From JAPOXR01 sp965199765 (lineage in GTDB: Bacteria; Pseudomonadota; Alphaproteobacteria; Rhodobacterales; Rhodobacteraceae), in contig CBDATC010000001.1 in NCBI GenBank assembly GCA_965199765.1, positions 1,240,001 through 1,304,000 on the forward strand: 64,000 nucleotides of DNA. Direction: 5' to 3'. Each line of letters begins with the position of its first letter. Position 1 is the first letter of the stretch. Below are positions 8,388 through 16,674 of the stretch, in pieces. Below the pieces are notes generated by a model. The model worked only from the letters and a program-made list of their open reading frames with translations. It was not told the DNA's origin and ran no database searches. A program made the position numbers and the translations under genes.

Positions 8388-9599
8388 TCAACTGGCGAGC
8401 ATTCGATAGTCACACCTGTCGCTCTGCCGTGTTCGTCGTCCATTCAAGGTGCTGCCAATAAAAGTGTAGCGCACGAAGACTTGATAGGTGGCCAATGAGA
8501 CAGCGGTCGTTCCTACACAGATGAGCATGAACTTCAGGTGATAGCTCACCGGCCAATCGACGATTAACAACTGCATGCAGATTATGATTGGAAGGTGGAT
8601 CAGATAGGTCCAGTATGCTGCATCTGAAAAATAACGGACGGTGAAGCTCGGACGGGAAGCAACCCAGTGAAACAGTCCCATCAAACCGAAACACATAAGC
8701 CAGGCATAGGTCACTCCGGCCAATGAACTGGCAAACTCAAACCAATTCAACGGGAAGGCGAATGGATAGTTAAACGGGGAAGAGGGGATGACTTCGATCC
8801 AACCAGGCGTCAGCATACCGATCCACAGACAGGCTGCCGTCGGCAAAAGAGCGGCTGTCCATCGAATCTGCGGACGAATTTCAGCCTTATAAAGAAATGC
8901 GCCGAACGAGAAAAAACAGAAGTAGAAAAGAAGAAGCGGTATGTGCGGGAGCAATGTCCTGTTATGAACCGGACCGAAGTGCGGCTGAAACATGGTTAGA
9001 GCGAGGCCGGCCGAAACCGGCAGCGTTATCCACCAGATCCGGTGGCTGAATTGTATCCCCAGCCGGGCGAGAAAAATGAAACCGGCAACGAGAAGCAGCA
9101 AATACCAAAGAAACCACAAATAGGTCAGTTCCGCCAGCCACACCAGAGGAACGAGAATGGGGTTGAAATCAAAAGGATCCTCGTGCTGGGGCATGAAAAC
9201 CATGTGCAGATTCAGAAATTTTGCCGCTAGGAACAAGAGACCGACGGTTAATGGCGCAAGTATGATGCAGCCAACAGCAAATGGCAGCCCGACCTGCTTC
9301 ATCCTCTGAGCCCGGAGTGCGCGAAGCCCCTTTTTCTTCCAGATGAGCGCGCTGAAGAATCCACTTAACAAGAAGAACAGCGGCATGCGGAAGCCATGAA
9401 TCGCGCTGAAGACAGCGGCATAAGTTTTGTCGCCCATCGCGGCAGGATCATAAATGGGCCACCCCATCTGGTATTCTGGTTGAATGAAGAGAGTCGCATG
9501 CAGCAAGATGCCCAAAAACATAACAAAAGCGCGCAAAGCATCCAGATCATGATATCTTTGCCCAGCGTGAATAGTTGCTGCGGAAGCGGTGGGGATCAT
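8388..9599 (-). CDS. Membrane acyltransferase family 3 protein (OpgC/MdoC-like)
   Basis: A 403-residue multi-pass inner-membrane protein of acyltransferase family 3. The signature RYHDLDALRAFVMFLGILLHA near residues 15-36 carries the conserved Arg and His, followed by about ten hydrophobic helices and a conserved PLFFLLSGFF segment. The closest named relatives are OpgC/MdoC proteins, which succinylate periplasmic glucans; other members modify O-antigens or lipids. No opgG or opgH is nearby, so the acceptor is unknown. It stands alone, convergent with pip and followed upstream by a long spacer. Confidence 0.85.
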   Translation of the reverse strand: MIPTASAATIHAGQRYHDLDALRAFVMFLGILLHATLFIQPEYQMGWPIYDPAAMGDKTYAAVFSAIHGFRMPLFFLLSGFFSALIWKKKGLRALRAQRMKQVGLPFAVGCIILAPLTVGLLFLAAKFLNLHMVFMPQHEDPFDFNPILVPLVWLAELTYLWFLWYLLLLVAGFIFLARLGIQFSHRIWWITLPVSAGLALTMFQPHFGPVHNRTLLPHIPLLLFYFCFFSFGAFLYKAEIRPQIRWTAALLPTAACLWIGMLTPGWIEVIPSSPFNYPFAFPLNWFEFASSLAGVTYAWLMCFGLMGLFHWVASRPSFTVRYFSDAAYWTYLIHLPIIICMQLLIVDWPVSYHLKFMLICVGTTAVSLATYQVFVRYTFIGSTLNGRRTRQSDRCDYRMLAS

Positions 9600-10275
9600 T
9601 TGTTTTGCATTAAATTCGCATAAACGAAAATTTTCGGGCCGCCGCGCTTTTCCAGCATCGTGCGCACTGGTTTAATTTATTGGCAAATGTGCTGCAATTA
9701 GAATTGCCTTAAAACTGAACCGCAGCGGATTATCCGGATCAATTGTATGAAATACAAGGGTGTTCGGCTGCAAGAGAGACAAGTGCGCCGGAGATCGCAA
9801 ACAAAGCGTCAGAATAATGCGTTCTGGCTGATTGACCAGGACGCGGCCGGAAATTTCCACATTGCGGATTCAAATTTGTGCTTTGAAACTGACGGAATCT
9901 CGATTCAACGCACACCTGTCAGCATGACAGCCGAATTCGATAATCGCCATTTTTGCAGGCCTCGAATATAGAGGTTGGCGCACAGTTGCTGTGGTATTGA
10001 ACGCGCTGAAAAACACTGCTGCGCCGGGCGGGAGCGCCGAAAATCGGTCGATAGGCCATGCCAAGCGACGTCAACGGTCACGGTTGGCGTGAAGATTAAG
10101 CGCGGAGATCTTGAACAAACCGCAGGCGCAAATGTATATTTTACAAGTTGCGTCAAAGCGTTACGGCTCAAAGGGCAGCCGCCAGTTGGGCTTTCGATGG
10201 CCGAATTTAGGTTTTGCGAGCGTCGCGCAGCAGGCGGGCAGGCCCGCTAGGTTCGAATGGAGATTGAAGACTTAT
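9600..10275. other. Spacer with possible decayed coding on the minus strand; nothing identified
   Basis: No intact gene is visible in about 675 bases. Minus-strand frames at 9672-9860 (ISGRVLVNQPERIILTLCLR) and 9870-10064 (IDRFSALPPGAAVFFSAFN) look protein-like and can be joined by a frameshift near 9865, hinting at a degraded gene. I considered a Cox11-type protein but the key cysteine motif is missing. The plus strand here is equally unassigned. The upstream part presumably contains promoters for the EcsC gene. Confidence 0.3.
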
Positions 10276-10962
10276 ATGGGACTAACGGAAATCAGCGAAT
10301 TAGCGGGGTCCGCCTCCGGAAAGCTGGACACCGAAAGTTTGATTGGCTTGATCGACCATGTCGTCTCGTCTGCAGTCACGCGCTGGAGATTCAATCATTC
10401 GACAGATGATTTTTTCGCTTGCGAAGCAGCAGCGCGGCGCGTGCGCATGTGTGCGCTGGCCGCTGGTTCTACGGTTGGCGCGGGCACCGGAGCAGCAGGG
10501 TTGGCGGCCATGCCCGCAGACGTTCTGTCCGGTTTGATCATCCTTGCAGGCACAGTGCAAGGAACAGCCTTGGCATATGGTTTCAGCGGCAATACACAAA
10601 GAGATAAAGTTCTAAGACTGCATGCAATTGATTTGGCTATGCACTGGACCGACGAGTCGCGCATCGGAAAGACCGAGGCGATTGATGAATTTCTTGTGAA
10701 AGGCAGTTTTGGAGATCGACAGGACGCTTATCACCGCATTGATGACCTCGTAGATGCTCTCGCCCCCAGAGTATTAAAAAATCTCGTCAGCTGGTTCTCT
10801 GCGCGGTCTAGTTCGAAAATTGTTCCGATAGCCAGTGCGGCCATCGGTGGCTGGCTCGGCTATCGGGCACAGAACGCGGCATGGAGCGCAGCGGCTTACA
10901 CTTATCGGGAGCGGTGGCGGGCCGAGCGCAGGATGCTTCCCCCGCCTGCCGAAGTCATATAG
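10276..10962 (+). CDS. EcsC family protein
   Basis: A 228-residue protein with the features of the EcsC family: an alpha-helical body with a Gly/Ala-rich hydrophobic stretch (residues about 60-110, including GLAAMPADVLSGLIILAGTV) and a second one near residue 180 (IVPIASAAIGGWLGYRAQ). In Firmicutes EcsC is encoded with an ABC exporter, but its biochemical role is unknown; proteobacterial homologues often stand alone, as here. The ATG at 10276 begins MGLTEISELAGSASGKLD; a longer frame to 10111 adds a low-complexity tail with no family similarity. It precedes the SMP-30/hpaHI operon by about 100 bases but is probably not part of it. Confidence 0.7.
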   Translation: MGLTEISELAGSASGKLDTESLIGLIDHVVSSAVTRWRFNHSTDDFFACEAAARRVRMCALAAGSTVGAGTGAAGLAAMPADVLSGLIILAGTVQGTALAYGFSGNTQRDKVLRLHAIDLAMHWTDESRIGKTEAIDEFLVKGSFGDRQDAYHRIDDLVDALAPRVLKNLVSWFSARSSSKIVPIASAAIGGWLGYRAQNAAWSAAAYTYRERWRAERRMLPPPAEVI

Positions 10963-11068
10963 ACCTTCACATTCGTCATAAGCTATGATCGCTAGAGCCT
11001 TCCGAGAGAGCGCAATTGCCTTTCGGAAGCAGCGACAACTCGATTGAAAGCAGAGGATTGAGGTCAGA

Positions 11069-11965
11069 ATGGGATTAGAGAAACAGGCGGTTCTTGCCGT
11101 TGATGCAAAGAGTGTGATCGGAGAATGCTGTTTCCAGGATCCGCGCGACAATTGCTTGTACTGGACCGATATTGAAGGCTGCACGATTCACCGGCGCGCG
11201 CCAAGCGGGCAGGTGGATTCGTTTGTTGTTCCAGGCCGAGCTGGATTTATCTATCCATTGCGGTCGGAAGGATTTGTTCTGGGATTTTCGAAACAAGTGT
11301 GTTTAGCCAACCAGTCTTTGCAGAAGTTTCAAAGAGTTGTGGATGTTGAAACCGATCTTCCTGCAACACGGATAAATGATGCTGCGGTTGATCCATTCGG
11401 CGGCATTGTGTTCGGAACCTACAACGAGACCCCGGCACCCGACAAGCGGCCGATCTGCAGCGTCTACCGCCTTGATCTGTCCGGTGGATTAAGAAAATTG
11501 CTGGACGGGGTGGCGATCAGCAACGGGATAGAATTTTCGCCAGACGGCGAAACCATGTATTTCTCCGACACGGCAGAAGGAGCCATCCGCCGATTTCGGC
11601 TTGGTTCGGACGACTTTGCTGACCTAAACGAGATTGATCCGCTGGCATCGGCCGATGGTGCGCCGGGACTCCCGGACGGAGGCTGTGTTGACAGACAGGG
11701 GAACTATTGGAGCGCACGGGTTTGGGGGCATTGCGCCGTTAGGTTCAGTCCCGAAGGAAAAGTGAACGGCGTCGTCAAGGTTCCAACCAAGGGGCCGACT
11801 TGTGTCGCTTTGGGCGGAGAAGAACTGGATGAGCTCTATGTCACCTCGCTCCGCACTAATCATTCAGACACTGAATTAGAGCAGAATCCAGCGGCGGGCG
11901 GTGTGTTTTCAGCAAAGGTTGACATTGCCGGCATTCCACAGCGTCTTTGTGCGCTGGCCCACTGA
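11069..11965 (+). CDS. SMP-30/gluconolactonase/LRE family lactonase
   Basis: A 298-residue six-bladed beta-propeller enzyme of the SMP-30 family, which hydrolyses lactones using a divalent metal. The metal-binding glutamate is Glu19 in SVIGECCFQDP, with the conserved Asn/Asp in ISNGIEFSPDG and the DGAPGLPDGGCVD loop near residue 200. GAGG lies six to ten bases before the ATG. It is the first gene of a three-gene operon with an HpaH-like hydratase and HpaI-like aldolase, the next gene starting within 25 bases. I infer that it opens a sugar-acid or aromatic-derived lactone feeding the two following enzymes, but the substrate is not fixed by sequence. Confidence 0.85.
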   Translation: MGLEKQAVLAVDAKSVIGECCFQDPRDNCLYWTDIEGCTIHRRAPSGQVDSFVVPGRAGFIYPLRSEGFVLGFSKQVCLANQSLQKFQRVVDVETDLPATRINDAAVDPFGGIVFGTYNETPAPDKRPICSVYRLDLSGGLRKLLDGVAISNGIEFSPDGETMYFSDTAEGAIRRFRLGSDDFADLNEIDPLASADGAPGLPDGGCVDRQGNYWSARVWGHCAVRFSPEGKVNGVVKVPTKGPTCVALGGEELDELYVTSLRTNHSDTELEQNPAAGGVFSAKVDIAGIPQRLCALAH

Positions 11966-11986
11966 ATGGCTCGGAACGAGGCATTC

Positions 11987-12769
11987 ATGCTGAGCAAACA
12001 ACAGTGCGAAGAAATTGCTGATTCACTGGTTCTGGCACAAGAAACCAAGGTTCAGTGCGAACCGCCCTCGAAGCGTTATCCGGGGATCGAAATCGAAGAC
12101 AGCTACAAAATCTCATCAATGCTGGCGCAGAAAAGAGTTGCCGCTGGCGCTGAGATCATTGGACACAAAATCGGACTAACGTCAAAGGCCATGCGGATTT
12201 CCAGCAAGATTGACGAACCTGACTATGGATATGTTTTTGATGATCTTCTGGTTGAGAACAATGCGAAGGTCGCCTTCGCGGATTATTGCGTTCCGCGTGT
12301 CGAACCGGAGCTCACCTTTTTTCTCAAAGATCATCTAAAGGGGCCGAATGTTGGGCTGATCGATGTGATGCGGGCAACGGAGTATGTTGTGCCTTCGATC
12401 GAAATCATTGATGCGCGGGTGGGCGAACCAAGAAAGATCGTTGACACCATAGCCGACAATGGCGCCGCCGCCGGACTCATTCTAGGAGGAAGAGCTGTGC
12501 ATCCAAGCGACATTGATCTTCGGTGGGTGGGAGCGATTCTTCATAGGAACTCCGAAATCGAAGAGACTGGAATCGCGGCAGGTGTTTTGGGCAATCCGGC
12601 AATGGCGATCGCGTGGCTTGCTAATAAGCTGGCTCGGTTAGGAACCGTGCTCAAACCCGGCCACCTCATGCTATCCGGCTCGTTCACCCGTCCGGTTTGG
12701 GTTGAAAGGGGGGATACGCTCATGGCAGACTTTGGTCATCTTGGAACAGTCTCGGTTCAATTCACATGA
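11987..12769 (+). CDS. hpaH: 2-oxo-hept-4-ene-1,7-dioate hydratase (HpaH-like)
   Basis: In homoprotocatechuate meta-cleavage HpaH adds water to 2-oxohept-4-ene-1,7-dioate. This 260-residue protein follows enterobacterial HpaH almost end to end: GHKIGLTSKAM, ISSKIDEPDYGYVFDD, VPRVEPELTFFL with the metal-binding Glu pair, and the end GSFTRPVWVERGDT. The ATG at 11987 is preferred over 11966 because GAGG lies five bases before it and MLSKQ matches the family N-terminus. Its stop overlaps the next start (ATGA). The upstream pathway genes (hpaD, hpaE, hpaF, hpaG) are not in the window, so the real substrate could be another 2-oxo-enoic acid. Confidence 0.85.
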   Translation: MLSKQQCEEIADSLVLAQETKVQCEPPSKRYPGIEIEDSYKISSMLAQKRVAAGAEIIGHKIGLTSKAMRISSKIDEPDYGYVFDDLLVENNAKVAFADYCVPRVEPELTFFLKDHLKGPNVGLIDVMRATEYVVPSIEIIDARVGEPRKIVDTIADNGAAAGLILGGRAVHPSDIDLRWVGAILHRNSEIEETGIAAGVLGNPAMAIAWLANKLARLGTVLKPGHLMLSGSFTRPVWVERGDTLMADFGHLGTVSVQFT

Positions 12770-13536
12770 CAAAGCTTCAAAGGAACAGCTTCAAGGCGGC
12801 TCTCAAATCCGGCAACACCCAGTTTGGGTTATGGATTTCTATTCCGAGTCCGCTGACGGTCGAAGCGTTATCGCTGGTAGGGTATGATTGGCTGTTGTTT
12901 GACAGCGAGCATTCGCCGGTTGAGATTGCGGACATGCTTCCCTGTCTTCAAGCTGCTGCCGCAGGACCAAGCGCGGTTGCGGCCCGCCCGGCTTGGAACG
13001 ACATCGTCTTGATCAAAAAGCTTTTGGACATTGGGGCGCAGACGCTGCTGATACCCTTTGTTCAATCGGCCGAAGAAGCGGAGAAAGCTGTTCAAGCCGC
13101 TCGTTATCCTCCCGAAGGAATTCGGGGGGTGGCAGGTTTGACCAGAGCCAGCCGATACGGACAGGCTCAAGGATATCTCACGCAGGCAAATCAAGAAATC
13201 TGTATCTTGGTTCAGATTGAAACCACGGAGGCCATGCGGAATCTTGAAGACATTGCGAATGTCGAGGGGGTTGACGGCGTGTTCGTCGGCCCTGCTGATT
13301 TGTCCGCGTCAATGGGCCATTTGGGGAACCCGGAATCATCCGAGGTTCAGGATGCGCTGAAAAATGCTGCGAAGCGTATCGATAAAGCGGGTTCAGTAGC
13401 CGGGATTCTCGCAACACGAACGGAGGATGTTCATCGTTACATACAATGGGGATACAGATTTGTGGCGATTTCCGTTGATTTGGGTTTGCTGGTTTCGGCG
13501 GCGCAGTCCTGCTTGACGCAAGCCAAAGGGTCATAG
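12766..13536 (+). CDS. hpaI: 4-hydroxy-2-oxoheptanedioate aldolase (HpcH/HpaI family)
   Basis: A class II, metal-dependent pyruvate aldolase that splits 4-hydroxy-2-oxoheptane-1,7-dioate to pyruvate and succinic semialdehyde. The 256-residue protein has the HpaI pattern: substrate-binding NSFKAALKSGNTQFGLW, base-region His in FDSEHSP, Arg in ARPAWND, metal-binding Glu in LVQIETTEAM and Asp in VGPADLSASMG. It overlaps the hydratase gene by four bases, so the two are coupled. Family members are promiscuous and also act on sugar-acid derived 2-keto-3-deoxy compounds, which would fit the SMP-30 lactonase at the operon start. Confidence 0.88.
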   Translation: MTKLQRNSFKAALKSGNTQFGLWISIPSPLTVEALSLVGYDWLLFDSEHSPVEIADMLPCLQAAAAGPSAVAARPAWNDIVLIKKLLDIGAQTLLIPFVQSAEEAEKAVQAARYPPEGIRGVAGLTRASRYGQAQGYLTQANQEICILVQIETTEAMRNLEDIANVEGVDGVFVGPADLSASMGHLGNPESSEVQDALKNAAKRIDKAGSVAGILATRTEDVHRYIQWGYRFVAISVDLGLLVSAAQSCLTQAKGS

Positions 13537-13699
13537 CCCCTCCGGGAACAACCTGCTTGGAATGGCGAGGAATGTCCGCACTCTGCGTTGCCAGCTGAAA
13601 ATTTTCCATGGCGCGGTCGAAAATGACCCAAATGCTGCCTGGACTTTGGCAGTTTCTGCCGTATTCTACAGCCGATTGAAAAAGGTGTGATATTCGGAA

Positions 13700-14584
13700 G
13701 TGGCAAAACCCCCGCCCTGGACAGATTACCAAAATCATATGATCGTAGTGGACTATTTCGCTATGCTTCGTTCTGATTGGGCTGGCGAGAAACTCGTTAA
13801 GGCGGACGCCTATCGACGGCTCTCTAAAAAGATCGATAGAACTCCATCGTCCATTGGGAGAAAGCATCAGAACATCAGTGCGGTGCTAGATCGAATGGGC
13901 CTGCCATTTTTGGCCGGATTGGTTCCTGCCAGCAATTTTCAAGCAAAGCTTTTCGATGCTGTGCAACAAAGGCTTAACTCGGATCCGGAGCTCTTGGATA
14001 TCTTAACGGGGCGAAAAACCGTTGAGAAGGTCGGTCAAGCGGCTGTGCCGCAGCTCAAGATCGACATGGACCCGCCCGACATTAGACCAGCGGTCAGTCT
14101 GAAGCCAGAGTTTGGGGAATCTGATCCACCGGCAGGAATGTTTATGGATTATGCTGAAAGAGATGCTCGCAATCGCGAGTTGGGTGAACAGGGCGAGAAG
14201 GTTGTGCTGGAATATGAGCAGCAGCGGCTCATCCAAAATGGCCGCGGCGATCTAGCCGACAAAGTTCGCTGGACGGCGAAGGAGAGTGGAGATGGCTTTG
14301 GGTATGATATTTTTTCATTCGCAGGCAAGGGAGACCGCCCGGATGAGGAAAGACTGCTCGAAGTCAAGACTACGACGCTTGATAAGACCGCTGACTTTTG
14401 GATCACGCCGAAGGAGCTGCGCGTGAGCGAAGAGAAAGACCAAGTCTATCGGATTATTCGCCTCTTTCGCTTTAACGACTTGCAGAAGCGCGGCGGGTTC
14501 AAACTCAGACCGCCTTTGCGGGCGCACATTTCGCTTCAACCAACTCTTTTCAGGGCATCTTTAGTTTCCAAGAGCTTGGCTTAG
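13700..14584 (+). CDS. DUF3883 domain protein, putative PD-(D/E)XK-type nuclease
   Basis: A 294-residue protein with two parts. Residues 1-110 resemble the N-terminal helical domain that often precedes DUF3883 (DYFAMLRSDWAGE, KKIDRTPSSIGRKHQNIS, LGLPF-like VLDRMGLPF). Residues 155-290 form DUF3883: LGEQGEKVVLEYEQ, Asp203 in GYDI and EVKTTT with Glu221 and Lys223, which match a restriction-type D...ExK active site, then ITPKELRVSE. The end (LRAHISLQPTLFRASL) is complete. DUF3883 occurs in restriction and other defence loci; here it is a single gene between metabolic genes. GTG is the only suitable start. The nuclease activity is inferred. Confidence 0.8.
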   Translation: MAKPPPWTDYQNHMIVVDYFAMLRSDWAGEKLVKADAYRRLSKKIDRTPSSIGRKHQNISAVLDRMGLPFLAGLVPASNFQAKLFDAVQQRLNSDPELLDILTGRKTVEKVGQAAVPQLKIDMDPPDIRPAVSLKPEFGESDPPAGMFMDYAERDARNRELGEQGEKVVLEYEQQRLIQNGRGDLADKVRWTAKESGDGFGYDIFSFAGKGDRPDEERLLEVKTTTLDKTADFWITPKELRVSEEKDQVYRIIRLFRFNDLQKRGGFKLRPPLRAHISLQPTLFRASLVSKSLA

Positions 14585-14720
14585 TCTTTGTCGTATGGCT
14601 GATTGCAGCCCCCCTCACCACAGCTCTAAAGCCCCGTGCGCGGCTATGCCAGAGGGCATTGGAGTTTCTTCAAACGGCTGATGCGATTGAAACGAGACTG
14701 TCGGTTAGGCTGAATCCGAA

Positions 14721-15506
14721 TTATCGGCTTGGAACGGAGAGGCTCGCAGCGAAAAACCCGCTGGCCCAGAGCACAATAGAAGGTCCGGCGGATATATCCC
14801 ACTGGAACGAACTGTAAAGGCCGGCGATCACAGACGCGATTCCGATCAATGTCGCAATGACTGCCATCTGTTCAGGTCCGGTTGACAGCCTTCGCGCCGT
14901 GGCAGCCGGAATGATCACCAGTGCAATGACCAAGAGAATTCCGACAATTTTCATTCCGACCGCGACCACGCCTGAGATCATCAATAGCAGAAGCAGCCGA
15001 ACACGGAGAACCGGCACTCCTTCCACTGCTGCAAGGTCTTGATTCAGCGTTATGCCCAACAGGTTCCGCCATTGCCAAACCAACAAAACGACCGCGATTA
15101 TTGCCGTAAGGTATATCAGAAGGAGATCAGTCCTGCCGACAGAAAGAATGTCGCCGAACAGGTAGCCGATCAAGTCGACCCGCAGACGATCCATAAATGA
15201 GATAACAGCCATGCCTGCGGCAAAGACCGCGTGAGAGACGACGCCCAAAAGCGTATCGATCGATAGCACTCGCTGGTTTTCGAGCAGCAGCAGACATGTG
15301 GAAATCAACAAGCAGACCCCAAACACCGCAAGAATTGGTTCGATTTCAAGCAAAAAACCAAGCGCGATTCCTAGAAGCACCGAATGTGCAAGCGTGCTGC
15401 CGAAGAACGACATTCGCCGCCAGACCACAAAGCATCCGACAGGACCGGCGGCGAACGAAACACCGATTCCGCCCAATAGCGCGCGGACAAAGAAGTCATC
15501 CAGCAT
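14721..15506 (-). CDS. znuB: Zinc ABC transporter permease ZnuB
   Basis: Inner-membrane channel of the high-affinity zinc importer, family ABC-3. The 261-residue protein begins MLDDFFVRALLGGIGVSFAAGPVGCFVVWRR, the usual ZnuB start, and has eight or nine hydrophobic helices including HSVLLGIALGF and the coupling-helix region. It lies 12 bases downstream of znuC on the same strand. Its C-terminus is slightly short, ending AASLSVPSR. It must work with ZnuC (ATPase) and the divergently encoded ZnuA. Confidence 0.93.
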   Translation of the reverse strand: MLDDFFVRALLGGIGVSFAAGPVGCFVVWRRMSFFGSTLAHSVLLGIALGFLLEIEPILAVFGVCLLISTCLLLLENQRVLSIDTLLGVVSHAVFAAGMAVISFMDRLRVDLIGYLFGDILSVGRTDLLLIYLTAIIAVVLLVWQWRNLLGITLNQDLAAVEGVPVLRVRLLLLLMISGVVAVGMKIVGILLVIALVIIPAATARRLSTGPEQMAVIATLIGIASVIAGLYSSFQWDISAGPSIVLWASGFFAASLSVPSR

Positions 15507-15518
15507 ATACTATACCCA

Positions 15519-16274
15519 CTAAAGTTGAGCGGAGGTCTCCGCATCGGTGTATGGGCAGTTGAGCGTATGCCGGAAAGCTGCAAGATACTGTGACGTTTCC
15601 TGTCCAAACAGAGCGGTGAAATGCGGGTCGTTTACAACCCTATCCGGCGGCCCTTCGCAGCAAATGCGATTATTCAGACAGATGACGGTATCAGTTGCTG
15701 CCATCACCAAGTTCAGATTGTGCGAAACCAAGAGCACGCCGCAGCCGAGGCGGTCGCGCAATTTGGCTATCAGTTTGTAAAGTTGGGCCCGACTTGAAAC
15801 ATCAACGCCAGACAGCGGTTCGTCGAGCACCAGAAGGTCAGGCTTGCGCAGCAGCGCGCGGGCAAGCAGCACTCGATTGAGTTCACCTCCCGATATGTTG
15901 GCCAAAGGGTAATCCAGAATTTTTTCAACTTCCACTTCCGCAACCGCCCAACGTATCTGGACACGGTTTGCCGGGGCGCCAAGATTCAGAAAACGACGCA
16001 CGGTGATCGGTAATATCGGGTCGCGATGCACATGCTGCGGCGTGTAGCCGATGCGTAAATTCGGTTTGGTCTTGATGTGTCCCTTATCGGGTTTGATCAC
16101 ACCGAGCACGACGCGCAGCAATGTGGTCTTTCCTGCGCCGTTCAGGCCGATAACTGTCACGATTTCACCTGAGTGGACTTGCATACTAACGTGGTCCAAT
16201 GCGGCGGTTTTGTCGAAACTCACACAAATGTCGGTAGCTTCAATCAGTGCTTCGGCCTGTGGTTCGCGATTCAA
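15519..16274 (-). CDS. znuC: Zinc ABC transporter ATP-binding protein ZnuC
   Basis: ATPase of the zinc importer. Walker A is GLNGAGKTT (the usual proline replaced by leucine), the signature is ISGGELNRVLLARAL, Walker B is LLVLDEPLSGVD and the H-loop is LLVSHNLNLVM. The C-terminal tail contains His and Cys residues, common in ZnuC. The TTG at 16274 is preferred because GGAAAGG lies eight bases upstream and the N-terminus then matches relatives; a TTG at 16334 would add 20 residues and overlap the regulatory repeat. It is divergent from znuA across a 400-base control region and is followed closely by znuB. Confidence 0.9.
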   Translation of the reverse strand: MNREPQAEALIEATDICVSFDKTAALDHVSMQVHSGEIVTVIGLNGAGKTTLLRVVLGVIKPDKGHIKTKPNLRIGYTPQHVHRDPILPITVRRFLNLGAPANRVQIRWAVAEVEVEKILDYPLANISGGELNRVLLARALLRKPDLLVLDEPLSGVDVSSRAQLYKLIAKLRDRLGCGVLLVSHNLNLVMAATDTVICLNNRICCEGPPDRVVNDPHFTALFGQETSQYLAAFRHTLNCPYTDAETSAQL

Positions 16275-16330
16275 TCGGGCGCCTTTCCAATGGAATTTTC
16301 TTTGACTTATAGCTGTGAAAATCTGTTCAA

Positions 16331-16631
16331 TCAAAATGTTTGCTGGTGTTTTGATAATCTGTGGGTCGATCAGTGCTGAAAGGTCTGTTTGGTAAAGTTG
16401 GCGGTCAATTCGGCTGCAAGGTTCAATTCAGGCGCCGTTCGAATTCGTGCAGACTGCTGTCAAACCGTTCGGTATCCATGTCTCTTAGGATTTGATCGAT
16501 GTGTCTGCTCTGATCCTTGAAACAGATATTGGCAGTCTGCAAATTTCAGCGTTTTCTTGCCTCCTGCAACTTTTGGCTTGTCTCCTTGCCGACCATACCA
16601 TAGATTATCAGAACAGACCAACATGTTTGTC
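16331..16631. promoter_or_regulatory. znuCB/znuA divergent control region with an inverted pair of near-identical elements
   Basis: The sequence CCATAGATTATCAGAACA on the plus strand at 16598-16615 recurs as CCACAGATTATCAAAACA on the minus strand at 16347-16364 (16 of 18 identical). Weaker similarity continues a further 15 bases to ACATGTTT and ACATTTTG. Each copy points toward its own gene, one toward znuA and one toward znuCB. The two are therefore likely the core promoter or operator of each arm, and Zur is the obvious candidate regulator because it controls znu genes in proteobacteria. The motif is not a clear match to the Zur palindrome I know from other bacteria. The 230 bases between the copies show no gene. 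Confidence 0.5.
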
Positions 16632-16674
16632 GGTCTTATTTTTTTGGAATTGAAGGCTAGCAAGAGACAACAGA

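Noticed and set aside
9870..10171. Cox11 (CtaG) pseudogene
   Set aside because: A few residues suggest it but the essential copper-binding CFCF-type motif is not found in any frame.
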